NCBI RefSeq assembly: GCF_014489635.1
Contig: NZ_CP060828.1
Coordinates: 9,598,001-9,662,000 of the forward strand
Reading direction: 5' to 3'
From: Streptomyces roseirectus
GTDB lineage: Bacteria; Actinomycetota; Actinomycetes; Streptomycetales; Streptomycetaceae
DNA length: 64,000 bases
Positions within the stretch are counted from its first letter, which is position 1. Each line of letters opens with the position of its first letter. The translations under genes were made by a program, and so were the position numbers. The notes beneath the pieces are model-generated. The model saw only the letters and a program-made list of their open reading frames with translations, searched no databases and had not been told where the DNA came from. Shown here one piece after another: positions 54,100 to 62,316 of the stretch.

Positions 54100-55190
54100 G
54101 CGACGCCTGGCAGCAGGTGGACCGCTTGTGGGGGTCGGGCACGCCCGGCGCTCTGGCCACCGTCGTCTCCGCCCACGGCTCGGCGCCCAGGCAGCCCGGC
54201 GCGATCATGGTCTGCACCCCGCGCGGGACGGTCGTCGGCGGCGTGTCGGGGGGCTGCGTTGAGGGAGCCGTGTACGACAGGGCCCAGGAGGTGCTGCGGG
54301 ACGGCGGCGCGGTGCTGGAACGCTACGGGATCGGTGACGGCGACGCCGGCGCGGTCGGCCTGACGTGCGGCGGCACCATCGAGGTGTTCGTCGAACGCGT
54401 CGACCGCTCCTCCTTCCCCGAACTGGGGGTCCTCCTCGCCCACCGGCGGGCCGGCACCGCCGTCGCCCTGGCCACCCTCCTCGACGACGGCCGGGGCGGG
54501 CACCTGGTCTGCTGGGCCGACGGCACGAGCGGCAGCACCGGCAGCGGTGCCCTCGACGAGGAGATCGCGCGGGAGGCGAGACGGCTGCTGGCCCGGGGCC
54601 GCTCCGGCATCGTCCGTCCCACGAGCGGCCCCCGCGTGTTCGTCAACTGCCTGACGCCCCCGCCGCGTCTGCTGGTCTACGGCGCGAACGACTTCGCCGC
54701 CGCCCTGGCCCGGCAGGGCGCCCTGCTCGGCCACCGGGTCACCGTGTGCGACGCCCGCCCGGTGTTCACCACGCCGGAACGGTTCCCGGACGCGGACGAC
54801 GTCGTCGTGGCCTGGCCTCACCGCCACCTCGCCGGCGAGGCCGAGGCCGGGCGCGTCGACGCCCGTACGGCGGTCGTGTCGCTCACGCACGATCCCAAGT
54901 TCGACCAGCCGCTGCTGACGGCCGCGTTGGGCCTGGACCTCGCCTACGTCGGTGCCCTGGGCTCGCGGCGTACCGCCCGGCGCCGGGCGGCGGCGCTGCG
55001 GGGCGCGGGGGTGCCCGAGGGGCAGCTCGCGCGCCTGAGTTCGCCCGCGGGGCTGGATCTGACCGGTGCCGGGCCGGCGGAGACGGCGCTGTCCATCTGC
55101 GCCGAGATCCTCCATCTGCGCAACGGGGGCAGCCGGAGGCGGCTGCGCGACATCGACGGGCCGGTTCACCGGGAGGCCGGGTCGCGGTGA
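54096..55190 (+). CDS. XdhC/PaoD-type molybdenum cofactor chaperone
   Basis: A 364-residue protein of the XdhC family that protects, sulfurates and inserts the molybdenum cofactor into its partner enzyme. The N-terminal XdhC_CoxI part (TVVSAHGSAPRQPGAIMV; GGVSGGCVEGAVY; LTCGGTIEVFVE) is followed by a Rossmann domain (LLVYGANDFAAALARQGALLGH in part, and LAYVGALGSRRTA). It ends the four-gene operon and is specific to it by coupling at 54096. Confidence 0.9.
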   Translation: MSDAWQQVDRLWGSGTPGALATVVSAHGSAPRQPGAIMVCTPRGTVVGGVSGGCVEGAVYDRAQEVLRDGGAVLERYGIGDGDAGAVGLTCGGTIEVFVERVDRSSFPELGVLLAHRRAGTAVALATLLDDGRGGHLVCWADGTSGSTGSGALDEEIAREARRLLARGRSGIVRPTSGPRVFVNCLTPPPRLLVYGANDFAAALARQGALLGHRVTVCDARPVFTTPERFPDADDVVVAWPHRHLAGEAEAGRVDARTAVVSLTHDPKFDQPLLTAALGLDLAYVGALGSRRTARRRAAALRGAGVPEGQLARLSSPAGLDLTGAGPAETALSICAEILHLRNGGSRRRLRDIDGPVHREAGSR

Positions 55191-55243
55191 CGGAGTGAGT
55201 CGGCCGGCGTGCCCGTCTCGCGGAGGCGTCGGCTTGCGCGTTG

Positions 55244-55282
55244 AAACCGATCGGTTTACCTTAAGTGTAAACCGATCGGTTT
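55244..55282. promoter_or_regulatory. twin perfect palindromes, TetR-type operators
   Basis: AAACCGATCGGTTT occurs at 55244-55257 and again at 55269-55282, 25 bases centre to centre, with CTTAAG between them. They end 23 bases before the hydrolase start, over its presumed promoter. No TetR gene is adjacent. The core resembles the site at 5660-5671. Confidence 0.75.
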
Positions 55283-55305
55283 CGATGTTGTGAGGAGTCA
55301 GCGAG

Positions 55306-56175
55306 ATGACCGTCCAGACCCCCGGCCCCACCCTCCACCTGCCCGGCACCACCACCCACACCCTCGCCCCGCGCACACCCCGCGAAGGCACCCTGCGCTA
55401 CCTCAAGGCGGGCACCGGCGCCCCCTTGGTCCTGCTGCACACCGTCCGCACCCAGGCCGAGCACTTCCGCCACCTGATCCCGCTGCTCACCGACCACTAC
55501 ACCGTGTACGCCCTCGACCTGCCCGGCATGGGGTACTCCGAGATCGTGCCCGGCGCCTCCTACGACGAGCCCGCGATGCGCGCCGGCGTCACCCGCCTGC
55601 TCACCGGCCTCGACCTGCGCGACGTGACGCTGGCCGGCGAGTCCATGGGCGCCGTCCTCGCCCTGACCACCGCCGCCGACCTGCCCGGCCGGGTCCGGCG
55701 CGTCGTCGCCGTCAACGCCTACGACTTCCCCGGCGGCGTCGCCCGATCGAGCCTCCTCGCCCGCGCCGTCGTCACCGGCGTCCTCGCCCCCGTGGTGGGC
55801 CCGTACGTCGCCAGGGTCGAACCCAAGGGCGCGCTGCGCCGGATCCTGCAAGGCGGCCTGGTCGACAAGAGCGCCCTGCGCGAGGACTACGTGGACGAAC
55901 TCCTGCGCGTCGGTGCCCGCCCCGGCTACCCGGCCGTCGCCAGAGGCGTCTACCGAAACCTCCCGAGCCTCATCGCCGCCCGCTCCCGCTACCCCGAGAT
56001 CGAGGCGCCCGTCCACCTCGTCTACGGCGAGCGGGACTGGTCGCGCGTGTCGGACCGGGCGGCGAACCGGCGACTGCTGCCGGACGCCGGGTTCACGCAG
56101 GTCGCGGGGGCCGGGCACTTCATCGCGCTGGAGCGGCCCGACGTCCTGGCTGACCTGCTCATCGCGCGGGCGTGA
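55306..56175 (+). CDS. alpha/beta hydrolase
   Basis: A 289-residue alpha/beta hydrolase. VLLHTVRTQAEHF carries the oxyanion region, the nucleophile elbow is GESMGA, the acid is in YGERDWS, and the base His is in GAGHFIALE. Loops resemble epoxide-hydrolase or haloalkane-type members, but the substrate is unknown. GAGGAG precedes ATG 55306 with the twin operators upstream, so it is under tight repression, presumably by a TetR encoded elsewhere. Confidence 0.87.
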   Translation: MTVQTPGPTLHLPGTTTHTLAPRTPREGTLRYLKAGTGAPLVLLHTVRTQAEHFRHLIPLLTDHYTVYALDLPGMGYSEIVPGASYDEPAMRAGVTRLLTGLDLRDVTLAGESMGAVLALTTAADLPGRVRRVVAVNAYDFPGGVARSSLLARAVVTGVLAPVVGPYVARVEPKGALRRILQGGLVDKSALREDYVDELLRVGARPGYPAVARGVYRNLPSLIAARSRYPEIEAPVHLVYGERDWSRVSDRAANRRLLPDAGFTQVAGAGHFIALERPDVLADLLIARA

Positions 56176-56179
56176 CATG

Positions 56180-56207
56180 GGCCGGTGCACACAGTGTGCG
56201 TCCGGCC
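56180..56207. terminator. hairpin after the hydrolase gene
   Basis: GGCCGG plus GCACAC pair with GTGTGC plus CCGGCC around a single-base loop, 4 bases after the hydrolase stop. From here to 56465 I see no complete gene; a short protein-like stretch near 56290-56430 (DEISTDVLITGSG onward) may be a remnant. Confidence 0.5.
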
Positions 56208-56465
56208 GGGCAGGCGTTACGCATCTCGTGCATGGGCGGGGCCGCCCAGGGCCGCAGGGGATCACCCCGCCGGCGATCACCGCCGCCGCCGACACCGACG
56301 AGATCAGCACCGACGTCCTGATCACCGGCTCCGGCATGCGCGGCTCCTCCGACGGCGACGTCCTCATGGCCGCCGAGGAGACCGCCCTCAACGCCACCGT
56401 CGGCCCCCCGGTCGTCGCGGCGGCCACGAACGGGGGTGCGCCCGGTGACACCCCGTGGCCCTGGC

Positions 56466-56810
56466 CTAGAGGCGGAGCAGGAGTTGAGCGGTCTCCCGGT
56501 ACTGCCTCAGCGCGAGGTGGAGTTCGGCGGTCTGTGTCTCGGGGTCCTGGTCCTGCCAGCCCGCGCGGAGGGCACGCCGCCGCTCGGCCAGGGCGTCCAT
56601 GAGGAGGGCGGTGGTCTCGTCGAAGGCGGCTTCGGCTTCCTCCAGTGATTCACGCGGAGCGTCGGGGAAGGTGTTGAGGGCCCGCCCGAGGCGCTGGACG
56701 ATCTTGTCCCGTGCGTCCGACGGGAGCAGCGGTGCCGGGCCGGGCGCGCGGCGTCCCGCGAGGCCATCGGGCCCGTCCGCCGCTTGCTGAGCGCGTGTCT
56801 GGTCGTACAT
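56466..56810 (-). CDS. small hypothetical helical protein
   Basis: A 114-residue soluble protein, largely helical and charged after residue 30 (ARDKIVQRLGRALNTF; SLEEAEAAFDETTALLMDAL; ALRQYRETAQLLLRL). It probably forms a helical hairpin or coiled coil. I recognise no family. ATG 56810 has a weak ribosome site. It is divergent from the desaturase gene, 343 bases away. Confidence 0.6.
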   Translation of the reverse strand: MYDQTRAQQAADGPDGLAGRRAPGPAPLLPSDARDKIVQRLGRALNTFPDAPRESLEEAEAAFDETTALLMDALAERRRALRAGWQDQDPETQTAELHLALRQYRETAQLLLRL

Positions 56811-57153
56811 CGAGTTCCGCTTTCCTGTGCGTTGTGCCGGGCTTTCGGAGCGGCGTGGCGATGGGCCGTGCCGCCTGTCGGCCTCCGGCGGTGACCCGTG
56901 TGTGTCCGATACCGCTTGCGAGGCAGGCCCGGTTGTCACACAGCCGGGAGTACGGTGGAGAGAACGAGGCCCTTTTCGTATGCCGCAACCCCGACCGGTT
57001 CCGGACCGTTCGCTCGTGTTCCAGCCCTCGTGTTCCCGTGGGTCCACCAGACCACATTCCTTCCGCAGTGCGCCACCGGCTTCAGCACGACACGACCTAT
57101 GGGCAGCCCCAGACTCCGGCCGCGCCATCCGCCTCAAGCCAGAGGAGTCCCGC
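56811..57153. other. intergenic region before the desaturase
   Basis: About 340 bases with no supported gene. It should contain the promoters of the small helical protein and of the desaturase. I see no clear palindrome in it. Confidence 0.4.
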
Positions 57154-58155
57154 ATGCCGCACGGCCCGAATCCCTCCACGACGGCCGCACCGTCGAACCC
57201 CGCCCCGCCGCCCCCGCGTTACGACGGAACATCCCCCTTCCCACCCGAAGGACCCGCGCCCGCACGCGACGGCGGTGAACGGCTGTACGTCACGGTGACG
57301 GCCGCGATCGTCGTCCTGCCGTTCCTGGTGCTCGGCCTGGCCGGCTGGTTGCTGTGGGGGAGTCTCATCCATCCCGCCGACATCGTGCTCGCGCTCGTCC
57401 TCTACACGATCACGGGTCTCGGCGTCACCGTCGGCTTCCATCGCGGTCTCACCCACGGCGGCTACCGGGCCGTCCGTCCGGTGCGGATCGCGCTCGCGGC
57501 GGCCGGTTCGATGAGTTTCCAGGGTGACGTCATCGGCTGGGTCGCCACCCACCGCCGCCACCACGCGTTCACCGACCGGCCCGGCGACCCGCACTCCCCG
57601 TACCGCTACGGCACGCATCTGCGCGGCCAGTTGCGCGGGCTCGCGCACGCGCACGTCGGCTGGCTGTTCCGCAACGACCGCACATCCGCCGAACGGTACG
57701 CCCCCGACCTGCTGGCCGACCGCGACATCCGTGCCGTGGCCCGCGCCTTCCCCGCCCTGTGCGTCCTCACCCTCGCCGTTCCCTTCGGAGCGGGCTGGCT
57801 CATCGGCGGGACCTGGGCGCACGCGCTGACCGCCCTGCTGTGGGCGGGGCTGATCCGCATCGCCCTGCTCCACCACGTCACCTGGAGCGTGAACTCCCTC
57901 TGCCACATGATCGGCGAGCGGCCGTTCCGCACCCGGCACCACGACCGGGCCACCAACCTGTGGCCCCTCGCCCTGCTCTCGTTCGGCGAGAGCTGGCACA
58001 ACCTCCACCACGCCGACCCCACCAGCGCCCGCCACGGCGTCGACCGCGGTCAGCTCGACCCGTCGGCCGCCGTGATCCGCCTGCTCGAACGGCTCGGCTG
58101 GGTGCACGACGTGCGCTGGCCCACGCCCATGCGCGTCGACGCCCGTCGCGCCTGA
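57154..58155 (+). CDS. acyl-CoA/fatty acid delta-9-type desaturase
   Basis: A 333-residue membrane di-iron desaturase that introduces a double bond into fatty acyl chains. The three histidine boxes are visible: HRGLTH, HRRHH and HNLHH. Hydrophobic helices lie at about residues 45-95 and 185-225. A proline-rich tail of 40 residues precedes them. AGAGGAG precedes ATG 57154. It needs an electron donor from elsewhere. It may adjust membrane fluidity; the surrounding DUF5994 genes give no further clue. Confidence 0.88.
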   Translation: MPHGPNPSTTAAPSNPAPPPPRYDGTSPFPPEGPAPARDGGERLYVTVTAAIVVLPFLVLGLAGWLLWGSLIHPADIVLALVLYTITGLGVTVGFHRGLTHGGYRAVRPVRIALAAAGSMSFQGDVIGWVATHRRHHAFTDRPGDPHSPYRYGTHLRGQLRGLAHAHVGWLFRNDRTSAERYAPDLLADRDIRAVARAFPALCVLTLAVPFGAGWLIGGTWAHALTALLWAGLIRIALLHHVTWSVNSLCHMIGERPFRTRHHDRATNLWPLALLSFGESWHNLHHADPTSARHGVDRGQLDPSAAVIRLLERLGWVHDVRWPTPMRVDARRA

Positions 58156-58197
58156 CATCAACCACTCGCCCGTACAGGGCAGTCGGCAGGAGTTCTC

Positions 58198-58596
58198 ATG
58201 ACCACCGCGACCCAACCCCCGCCCCCCTCCCATCCCCTTCTCCGGCTGCGCCTGGCACCGCACAGCGGCATGCCCCGACCCATCGACGGAGCGTGGTGGC
58301 CCCGTTCGTACGACCTGCTCGCCGAACTTCCCCGGCTGCTGGCCGGGGTGCCGCGCGCATGGGGCCACATCACCAGCGCCACCGTCAACGGGGCGACATG
58401 GGCCGCCGCGCCCGGCCGGATGCTCGTGTCCAACCAGGTCGTACGGCTGCACCGGACCCTCACGGCATCCGCCGCGCACACCATCGTCCTGCTCGCGCCC
58501 GGCCAGGGCCGCTGGGACCTGGTGGTCGTACCGCCGGACACGACCGAGGAAGCCGCGGAACAGCTCATGGCCGCCGCGGCGGGCGGTCAGGCATGA
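58198..58596 (+). CDS. DUF5994 family protein, copy 1
   Basis: A 132-residue cytoplasmic protein with the family signature DGAWWPRSYDLLAELPRLL followed by WGHITSATVN, VSNQVVRLHRT and GRWDLVVVPPDT. The function of the family is not known to me. GCAGGAG precedes ATG 58198, 42 bases after the desaturase stop, so the two are probably co-transcribed. Two paralogues follow within 1.5 kb. Confidence 0.75.
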   Translation: MTTATQPPPPSHPLLRLRLAPHSGMPRPIDGAWWPRSYDLLAELPRLLAGVPRAWGHITSATVNGATWAAAPGRMLVSNQVVRLHRTLTASAAHTIVLLAPGQGRWDLVVVPPDTTEEAAEQLMAAAAGGQA

Positions 58597-58702
58597 CGCG
58601 ATCCGCCGGGGGGCGCGCCTCGAACCGGTGAACCAGGCGGGTGACGCCGGCGACCAGGATCAGCAGACCGCTGACGGCCAGAGAGGTGACCACAGCGGTC
58701 AC
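58565..58702 (-). CDS. 45-residue single-helix membrane ORF coupled to DUF5994 copy 2
   Basis: GTG 58702 overlaps the stop of DUF5994 copy 2 (GTGA) with GGGGAGG just upstream inside that gene. The product has one hydrophobic helix (VTSLAVSGLLILVAGVTRLV) and then an arginine/proline-rich cytoplasmic tail. Its 3' end overlaps the convergent DUF5994 copy 1 by 32 bases. A GAGGTGACC/GGTCACCTC hairpin (58683-58705) sits over its start, which could modulate translation. Too short for certainty. Confidence 0.5.
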   Translation of the reverse strand: MTAVVTSLAVSGLLILVAGVTRLVHRFEARPPADRVMPDRPPRRP

Positions 58703-59241
58703 CTCCCCGGGGCGCTCTGCTGATCACGGCCGTGTGCCGCGAGGACATCGCCGTCCCCGCCTGCGTCCCGTCCCGCCTGGCGGGCCCGTTCCGCCGCCAT
58801 GACCGCGGCAGCCGTCATCGGCGTGCCGGTGTCCCCACTCGCGGCCGCCATCAGCCGGGCGGCCGAGGGGGCACCGGTCTCCGGCGGGATCACCAGCAGG
58901 TCCCAGCGGCCCGCGGTGTAGGACAGCAGAAGGATCTGGTGTGGATCGAGCTCCGACGTGAACCGACCGACCTCCACCACATGGCCGTTGACGAAGATCC
59001 TCGGCGGGAGGGGCGGCCAGTGGCGGGGGTTGACCGCGACACGCGTGATCCGTCCCCACAGCGGGTCGAGCACGTCCGCCAGCGCGGACAGCTCGCTCAC
59101 CAGGTCGCGGGAACGAGGCCACCAGGCGCCGTCCAGCGCGGCACGTCCGCCGGCGGGGCTCTCGTCCCTCAGCGCGAGGCGCGCGGTCGGCACCCTGAAG
59201 GGAACGGCCCGTAACGGGGGACAAGAGGTGGTCGCGGACAT
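58699..59241 (-). CDS. DUF5994 family protein, copy 2
   Basis: A 180-residue paralogue with DGAWWPRSRDLVSELSALAD, WGRITRVAVNPRHWP, VNGHVVEVGRF and GRWDLLVIPPET, plus a C-terminal extension of about 50 residues rich in alanine and glycine. It is on the opposite strand to copies 1 and 3. The function is unknown. Its stop overlaps the start of a small membrane ORF. Confidence 0.78.
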   Translation of the reverse strand: MSATTSCPPLRAVPFRVPTARLALRDESPAGGRAALDGAWWPRSRDLVSELSALADVLDPLWGRITRVAVNPRHWPPLPPRIFVNGHVVEVGRFTSELDPHQILLLSYTAGRWDLLVIPPETGAPSAARLMAAASGDTGTPMTAAAVMAAERARQAGRDAGGDGDVLAAHGRDQQSAPGR

Positions 59242-59517
59242 CGTGCGGGCCTGTCTCCGGCACTGCCGCGTGAGGGCGGCCGCCCGGTGTCGTCGTTCAC
59301 CGGGAACGACACCGGCACCGGGGCCGGTGCGCGAAGTGCTCCCGATGAGTCCACGCTACTCCCCGAACACGCCGGGCGGACCGTTCCCGGACGCCGTCCC
59401 GGACGAGACACGCCTCGGCGGCTCCCGCACTGCGCTTTCCGGCGGCCACCGGCCGGGGAGTACCGTGAGACGAGGAAGCCGCTCGGTTTCCGTGCCCAGA
59501 GCAGGCAGGCGAGTGCG

Positions 59518-60009
59518 ATGTCCGACTCCGACTCCCCACGTGTGCCCGGTCTGCTGCCGGACGCCGTCCACCAAGCCGTACGGCCCGGGACGGCCGTCCT
59601 GCGGCTGGAGACGACACACGACCGGCAGGGGGTCCTCGACGGGGCCTGGTGGCCGCGCTCCCGCGACGTCGCCGTCGAGCTTCCCACCCTGATCGCCGCC
59701 CTGACCGAGCACCTCGGGCCCATCACCCGGGTCGGCCTGGACACCGACGCCTGGGACGGGCTGCCGACGCGGATGACCATCGACGGCCGGGTCGTGCGCA
59801 TCGACGCCTCGCCGGTCGGCGACGACACCGTCCTCGTCACCCGGGGCGAGCGGGACCTCTTCTCGCTCCTCGTGGTCCCGCCGCACGCGACGCCCGAGGC
59901 GGCGCGCACCGCCATGGCCGAGGCCGTCCGCGCCGGCAGCGCCGCGCAGGCCGGACAACTCCTCATCGACACCGGCACCGGCACCGGGCGGGCGTCGGCA
60001 CAGACATGA
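59518..60009 (+). CDS. DUF5994 family protein, copy 3
   Basis: A 163-residue paralogue with DGAWWPRSRDVAVELPTLIA, LGPITRVGLDTDAWD and a diverged last strand (RDLFSLLVVPPHAT where the others read GRWDL). It converges on the GAF-ANTAR gene, 7 bases away. The three copies vary most in the middle strands, suggesting different partners or ligands. Confidence 0.75.
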   Translation: MSDSDSPRVPGLLPDAVHQAVRPGTAVLRLETTHDRQGVLDGAWWPRSRDVAVELPTLIAALTEHLGPITRVGLDTDAWDGLPTRMTIDGRVVRIDASPVGDDTVLVTRGERDLFSLLVVPPHATPEAARTAMAEAVRAGSAAQAGQLLIDTGTGTGRASAQT

Positions 60010-60016
60010 ACGGCGG

Positions 60017-60784
60017 TCAGCCGCGGCGGTCCACGGGCGGGACCGTCGCGGGCGCCGGGATGGCGGCGGTGTCGAACGTGCCCGAGACGATCTGCGCGGC
60101 GAGGTCCGACAGGCGCAGGTGACGGGTGCGGGCATAGGACCGGAACGCGGCGAAGGCGTCGTCGACAGAGGTGTTCCAGCGCTCCGCCAGGACGCCCTTG
60201 ACCTGCTCGATGAGAACACGGCTGGTGAGCGCGGTCTCCAACTGGCTGTTCTCGACGTACGACCGCTCCAGTGTGCGCTGCTGAAGGATCGCGATCGTGG
60301 CCACGTCGGCGAGGGCCTGGGCGAGCGCGACGTCGTCGTCGCCGAGGCGGTGAGGCGCGGTCTGGAAGAGGTTGAGCGCACCGACGACCCGGTTGCGCAG
60401 GCGCAGTGGGACGGCGTGGGTGGCCACATACCCCGTCTCGCGGGCCCGCGCGGCGAATCGCGGCCAGTCGGCGGTCACCTCCGGCCGCGTCAGGTCGATG
60501 TTCGTCCGGGCGGCGCCGGAGCGGTAGCACTCGACGCACGGGCCCTGATCGTGCTGGAGCGCGAAGAGTTCCAGCAGCCGGGTGTGCTCGTCGGAGGCGG
60601 CGATGATCTGCAGTTCCCCGTGCACGTCCGCGAGCAGGATCCCGGCCGCCGACACGTCGAGCAGTTCGACGCAGCGCGCGGACAGCCGCTGCAGCAGGTC
60701 GATCACGTCGAAGTCCTCGACGAGGGAGTCCGCGACCTCCACGAAGATCTCGGCCAGACGTCGTTCCCGGGCCATGGCGATCAT
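60017..60784 (-). CDS. GAF-ANTAR regulator 1
   Basis: A 255-residue protein. Residues 25-165 are a GAF sensor domain (SARCVELLDVSAAGILLAD; QGPCVECYRSG; LRLRNRVVGALNLF). Residues 185-240 are an ANTAR domain (SRVLIEQVKGVLAERWNTS; FAAFRSYARTRHLRLSDLA), which binds RNA and acts by antitermination in known cases. ATG 60784 overlaps the stop of the second GAF-ANTAR gene (ATGA); ATG 60775 is an alternative. The pair is therefore co-translated. Confidence 0.88.
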   Translation of the reverse strand: MIAMARERRLAEIFVEVADSLVEDFDVIDLLQRLSARCVELLDVSAAGILLADVHGELQIIAASDEHTRLLELFALQHDQGPCVECYRSGAARTNIDLTRPEVTADWPRFAARARETGYVATHAVPLRLRNRVVGALNLFQTAPHRLGDDDVALAQALADVATIAILQQRTLERSYVENSQLETALTSRVLIEQVKGVLAERWNTSVDDAFAAFRSYARTRHLRLSDLAAQIVSGTFDTAAIPAPATVPPVDRRG

Positions 60785-61527
60785 CCCTCTCCACCGTCGG
60801 GCGAATACGGCCCGCTCACATCGTCGTCGAAGTCGTTGTCGAAGCGCAGCCTGCGGGCGATCACGTCCGCCGACACCTCTCCGAGGGGGCGCTCGCTGCC
60901 GAACGCGTAGGCGCGCAGACGCAGCATCGCCTCCTCCAAGGACACACCGAGCTGGACACTGATCATTCCCGTCGCCTGATGCACGACCGCGCGGCGCAGC
61001 CCCGCGGGAGGCTCCAGCGCTCTGCCGCCCCCCGGCCTGCCGCCCCCGCCGTGAGGATCCCCGTTCAGGAAAGCGCTGGTCAGCGCCGCCGCCAGGGCGA
61101 CGGCATCCGTGTACTGCTGCTCGCCCAGCTGTCGCTTCTTGTCACACAGCACGGTCAGGACGCCGATCCGGATGGCCCCGACGCCCAGCGGGAAACAGCA
61201 CACCCCGGACACGTCCAGCTCCCGCGCGAACGACAACAGCGTGGGCCACCGCCCGGGGCGCACCCGGTCCAGGTCCGGAGCCATGACGGGCGTTCCGGTG
61301 CGGACCGCGTCCGGTCCAGGGCCCTCACCCAACGTGAACTGCAACTCCTCGAACCGGGCACTCGTCTCCGGATGGCACCAGACCGGCTCGGCGGCCCGAG
61401 ACGGGCCGACCAGCAGCGACAGTGAGACCCCCGCGGCGTCCAGCGCCCGCGCACACTCCCGGGCCAGGTCGTCGACCCCGCCGAGGCGCAGCGACCGCAG
61501 GACTCCGGCCATGGCGTCGCTGATCAC
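60781..61527 (-). CDS. GAF-ANTAR regulator 2
   Basis: A 248-residue protein with a GAF-like domain (DLARECARALDAAGVSLSLL; FTLGEGPGPDAVRTGTPVMA; GVCCFPLGVGAIRIGVLTVL) and a C-terminal ANTAR domain (VVHQATGMISVQLGVSLEEA; MLRLRAYAFGSERPLGEVS). GTG 61527 or ATG 61512 may start it. The frame continues upstream without a stop into a STAS-like segment, so a longer STAS-GAF-ANTAR protein is possible. Confidence 0.83.
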   Translation of the reverse strand: MISDAMAGVLRSLRLGGVDDLARECARALDAAGVSLSLLVGPSRAAEPVWCHPETSARFEELQFTLGEGPGPDAVRTGTPVMAPDLDRVRPGRWPTLLSFARELDVSGVCCFPLGVGAIRIGVLTVLCDKKRQLGEQQYTDAVALAAALTSAFLNGDPHGGGGRPGGGRALEPPAGLRRAVVHQATGMISVQLGVSLEEAMLRLRAYAFGSERPLGEVSADVIARRLRFDNDFDDDVSGPYSPDGGEG

Positions 61528-61845
61528 CTGTCTCCGTCCCGCGGCGGCCGGAACACCCCGGGATGAGGTGCCGCTCGGCCTGCGCCGTACATTACGGTGC
61601 CCCGACGGCCGCCGCACGGCCTGCGGGGATGCCCCGCCAGGCGTCCCGGGCGCTCGCGTACCGCGGGAAGCGCTGTGCCGGGCCGAGCACAACGGGCCCA
61701 GGACGTTGCCGTCCATGAACGTCACGGCGCTGAGGCCGACGATGAGGAACAGACGCCCGCTGCCGTGGCGGGCGTCCGACAGGTCGCGTGCGAAGGACGG
61801 CGTGGTCATCAGGTCCAGCTCACCGCGGGCCACGACCACATGGCA
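61528..61845 (-). pseudogene. STAS-like segment fused or decayed upstream of GAF-ANTAR 2
   Basis: In frame with GAF-ANTAR 2 and preceded by a stop near 61873, this stretch reads VVVARGELDLMTTPSFARDL and LIVGLSAVTFMDGNVLGPL, the middle of an anti-sigma-factor-antagonist (STAS) domain. The usual first strand is missing, the phosphorylated serine position (MDSSG) reads MDGNV, and the C-terminal half is diverged. Either a degraded STAS gene or a regulatory N-terminal domain of an unusual fusion. Confidence 0.5.
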
Positions 61846-62316
61846 CGCGTCGAATGAGCGGAAACCACGTCACGGAGAGGGCCGGGGGCCACTGCCGAGG
61901 GGGGAGACGGCGGATCCGTCCTCCGGTTGTGGACGGAACTGTCGGATGCCCGTCAGTACTTGGCGGTCGCGATCGGCCCGGGGCGGGGTCAGGGCCCGCG
62001 CCATGACCGCGACCGTCTCCTCCTCGCCGGCACTCGAAGCCGAGAACCCGCTCCCCCCTGGTGCGCGAGCGCGTCGACGACGCCGTGCGGCATGCCGCGC
62101 ATCGGCTCCAGACCACCGTGCGGGAGGAGGACGCGCGGCCCCGGGACCACGGAGCCCTCCCCCGCCGGCGGAAGCGCATCGGAAGCGGATCGGTTCTGGT
62201 CGCGGAAGCGGGCGTGCTGGTCGCATCGGCGGTGTCAACCAGCCGTTCCGCGCGCTCCTTGCCGTCGGCTCGCTGCCGACTCGTGCGTCCCACGGGTCGT
62301 GAACGTTGGAGTACCC
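61846..62316. other. no supported gene
   Basis: About 470 bases. A plus-strand stretch near 62060-62170 (RERVDDAVRHAAHRLQTTVR onward) looks slightly protein-like but has no start with a ribosome site and runs into low-complexity sequence. I see no palindrome of note. Confidence 0.4.

Noticed and set aside
56290..56430. Short protein-like stretch after the hydrolase
   Set aside because: No start, no ribosome site and no complete domain; at most a remnant.
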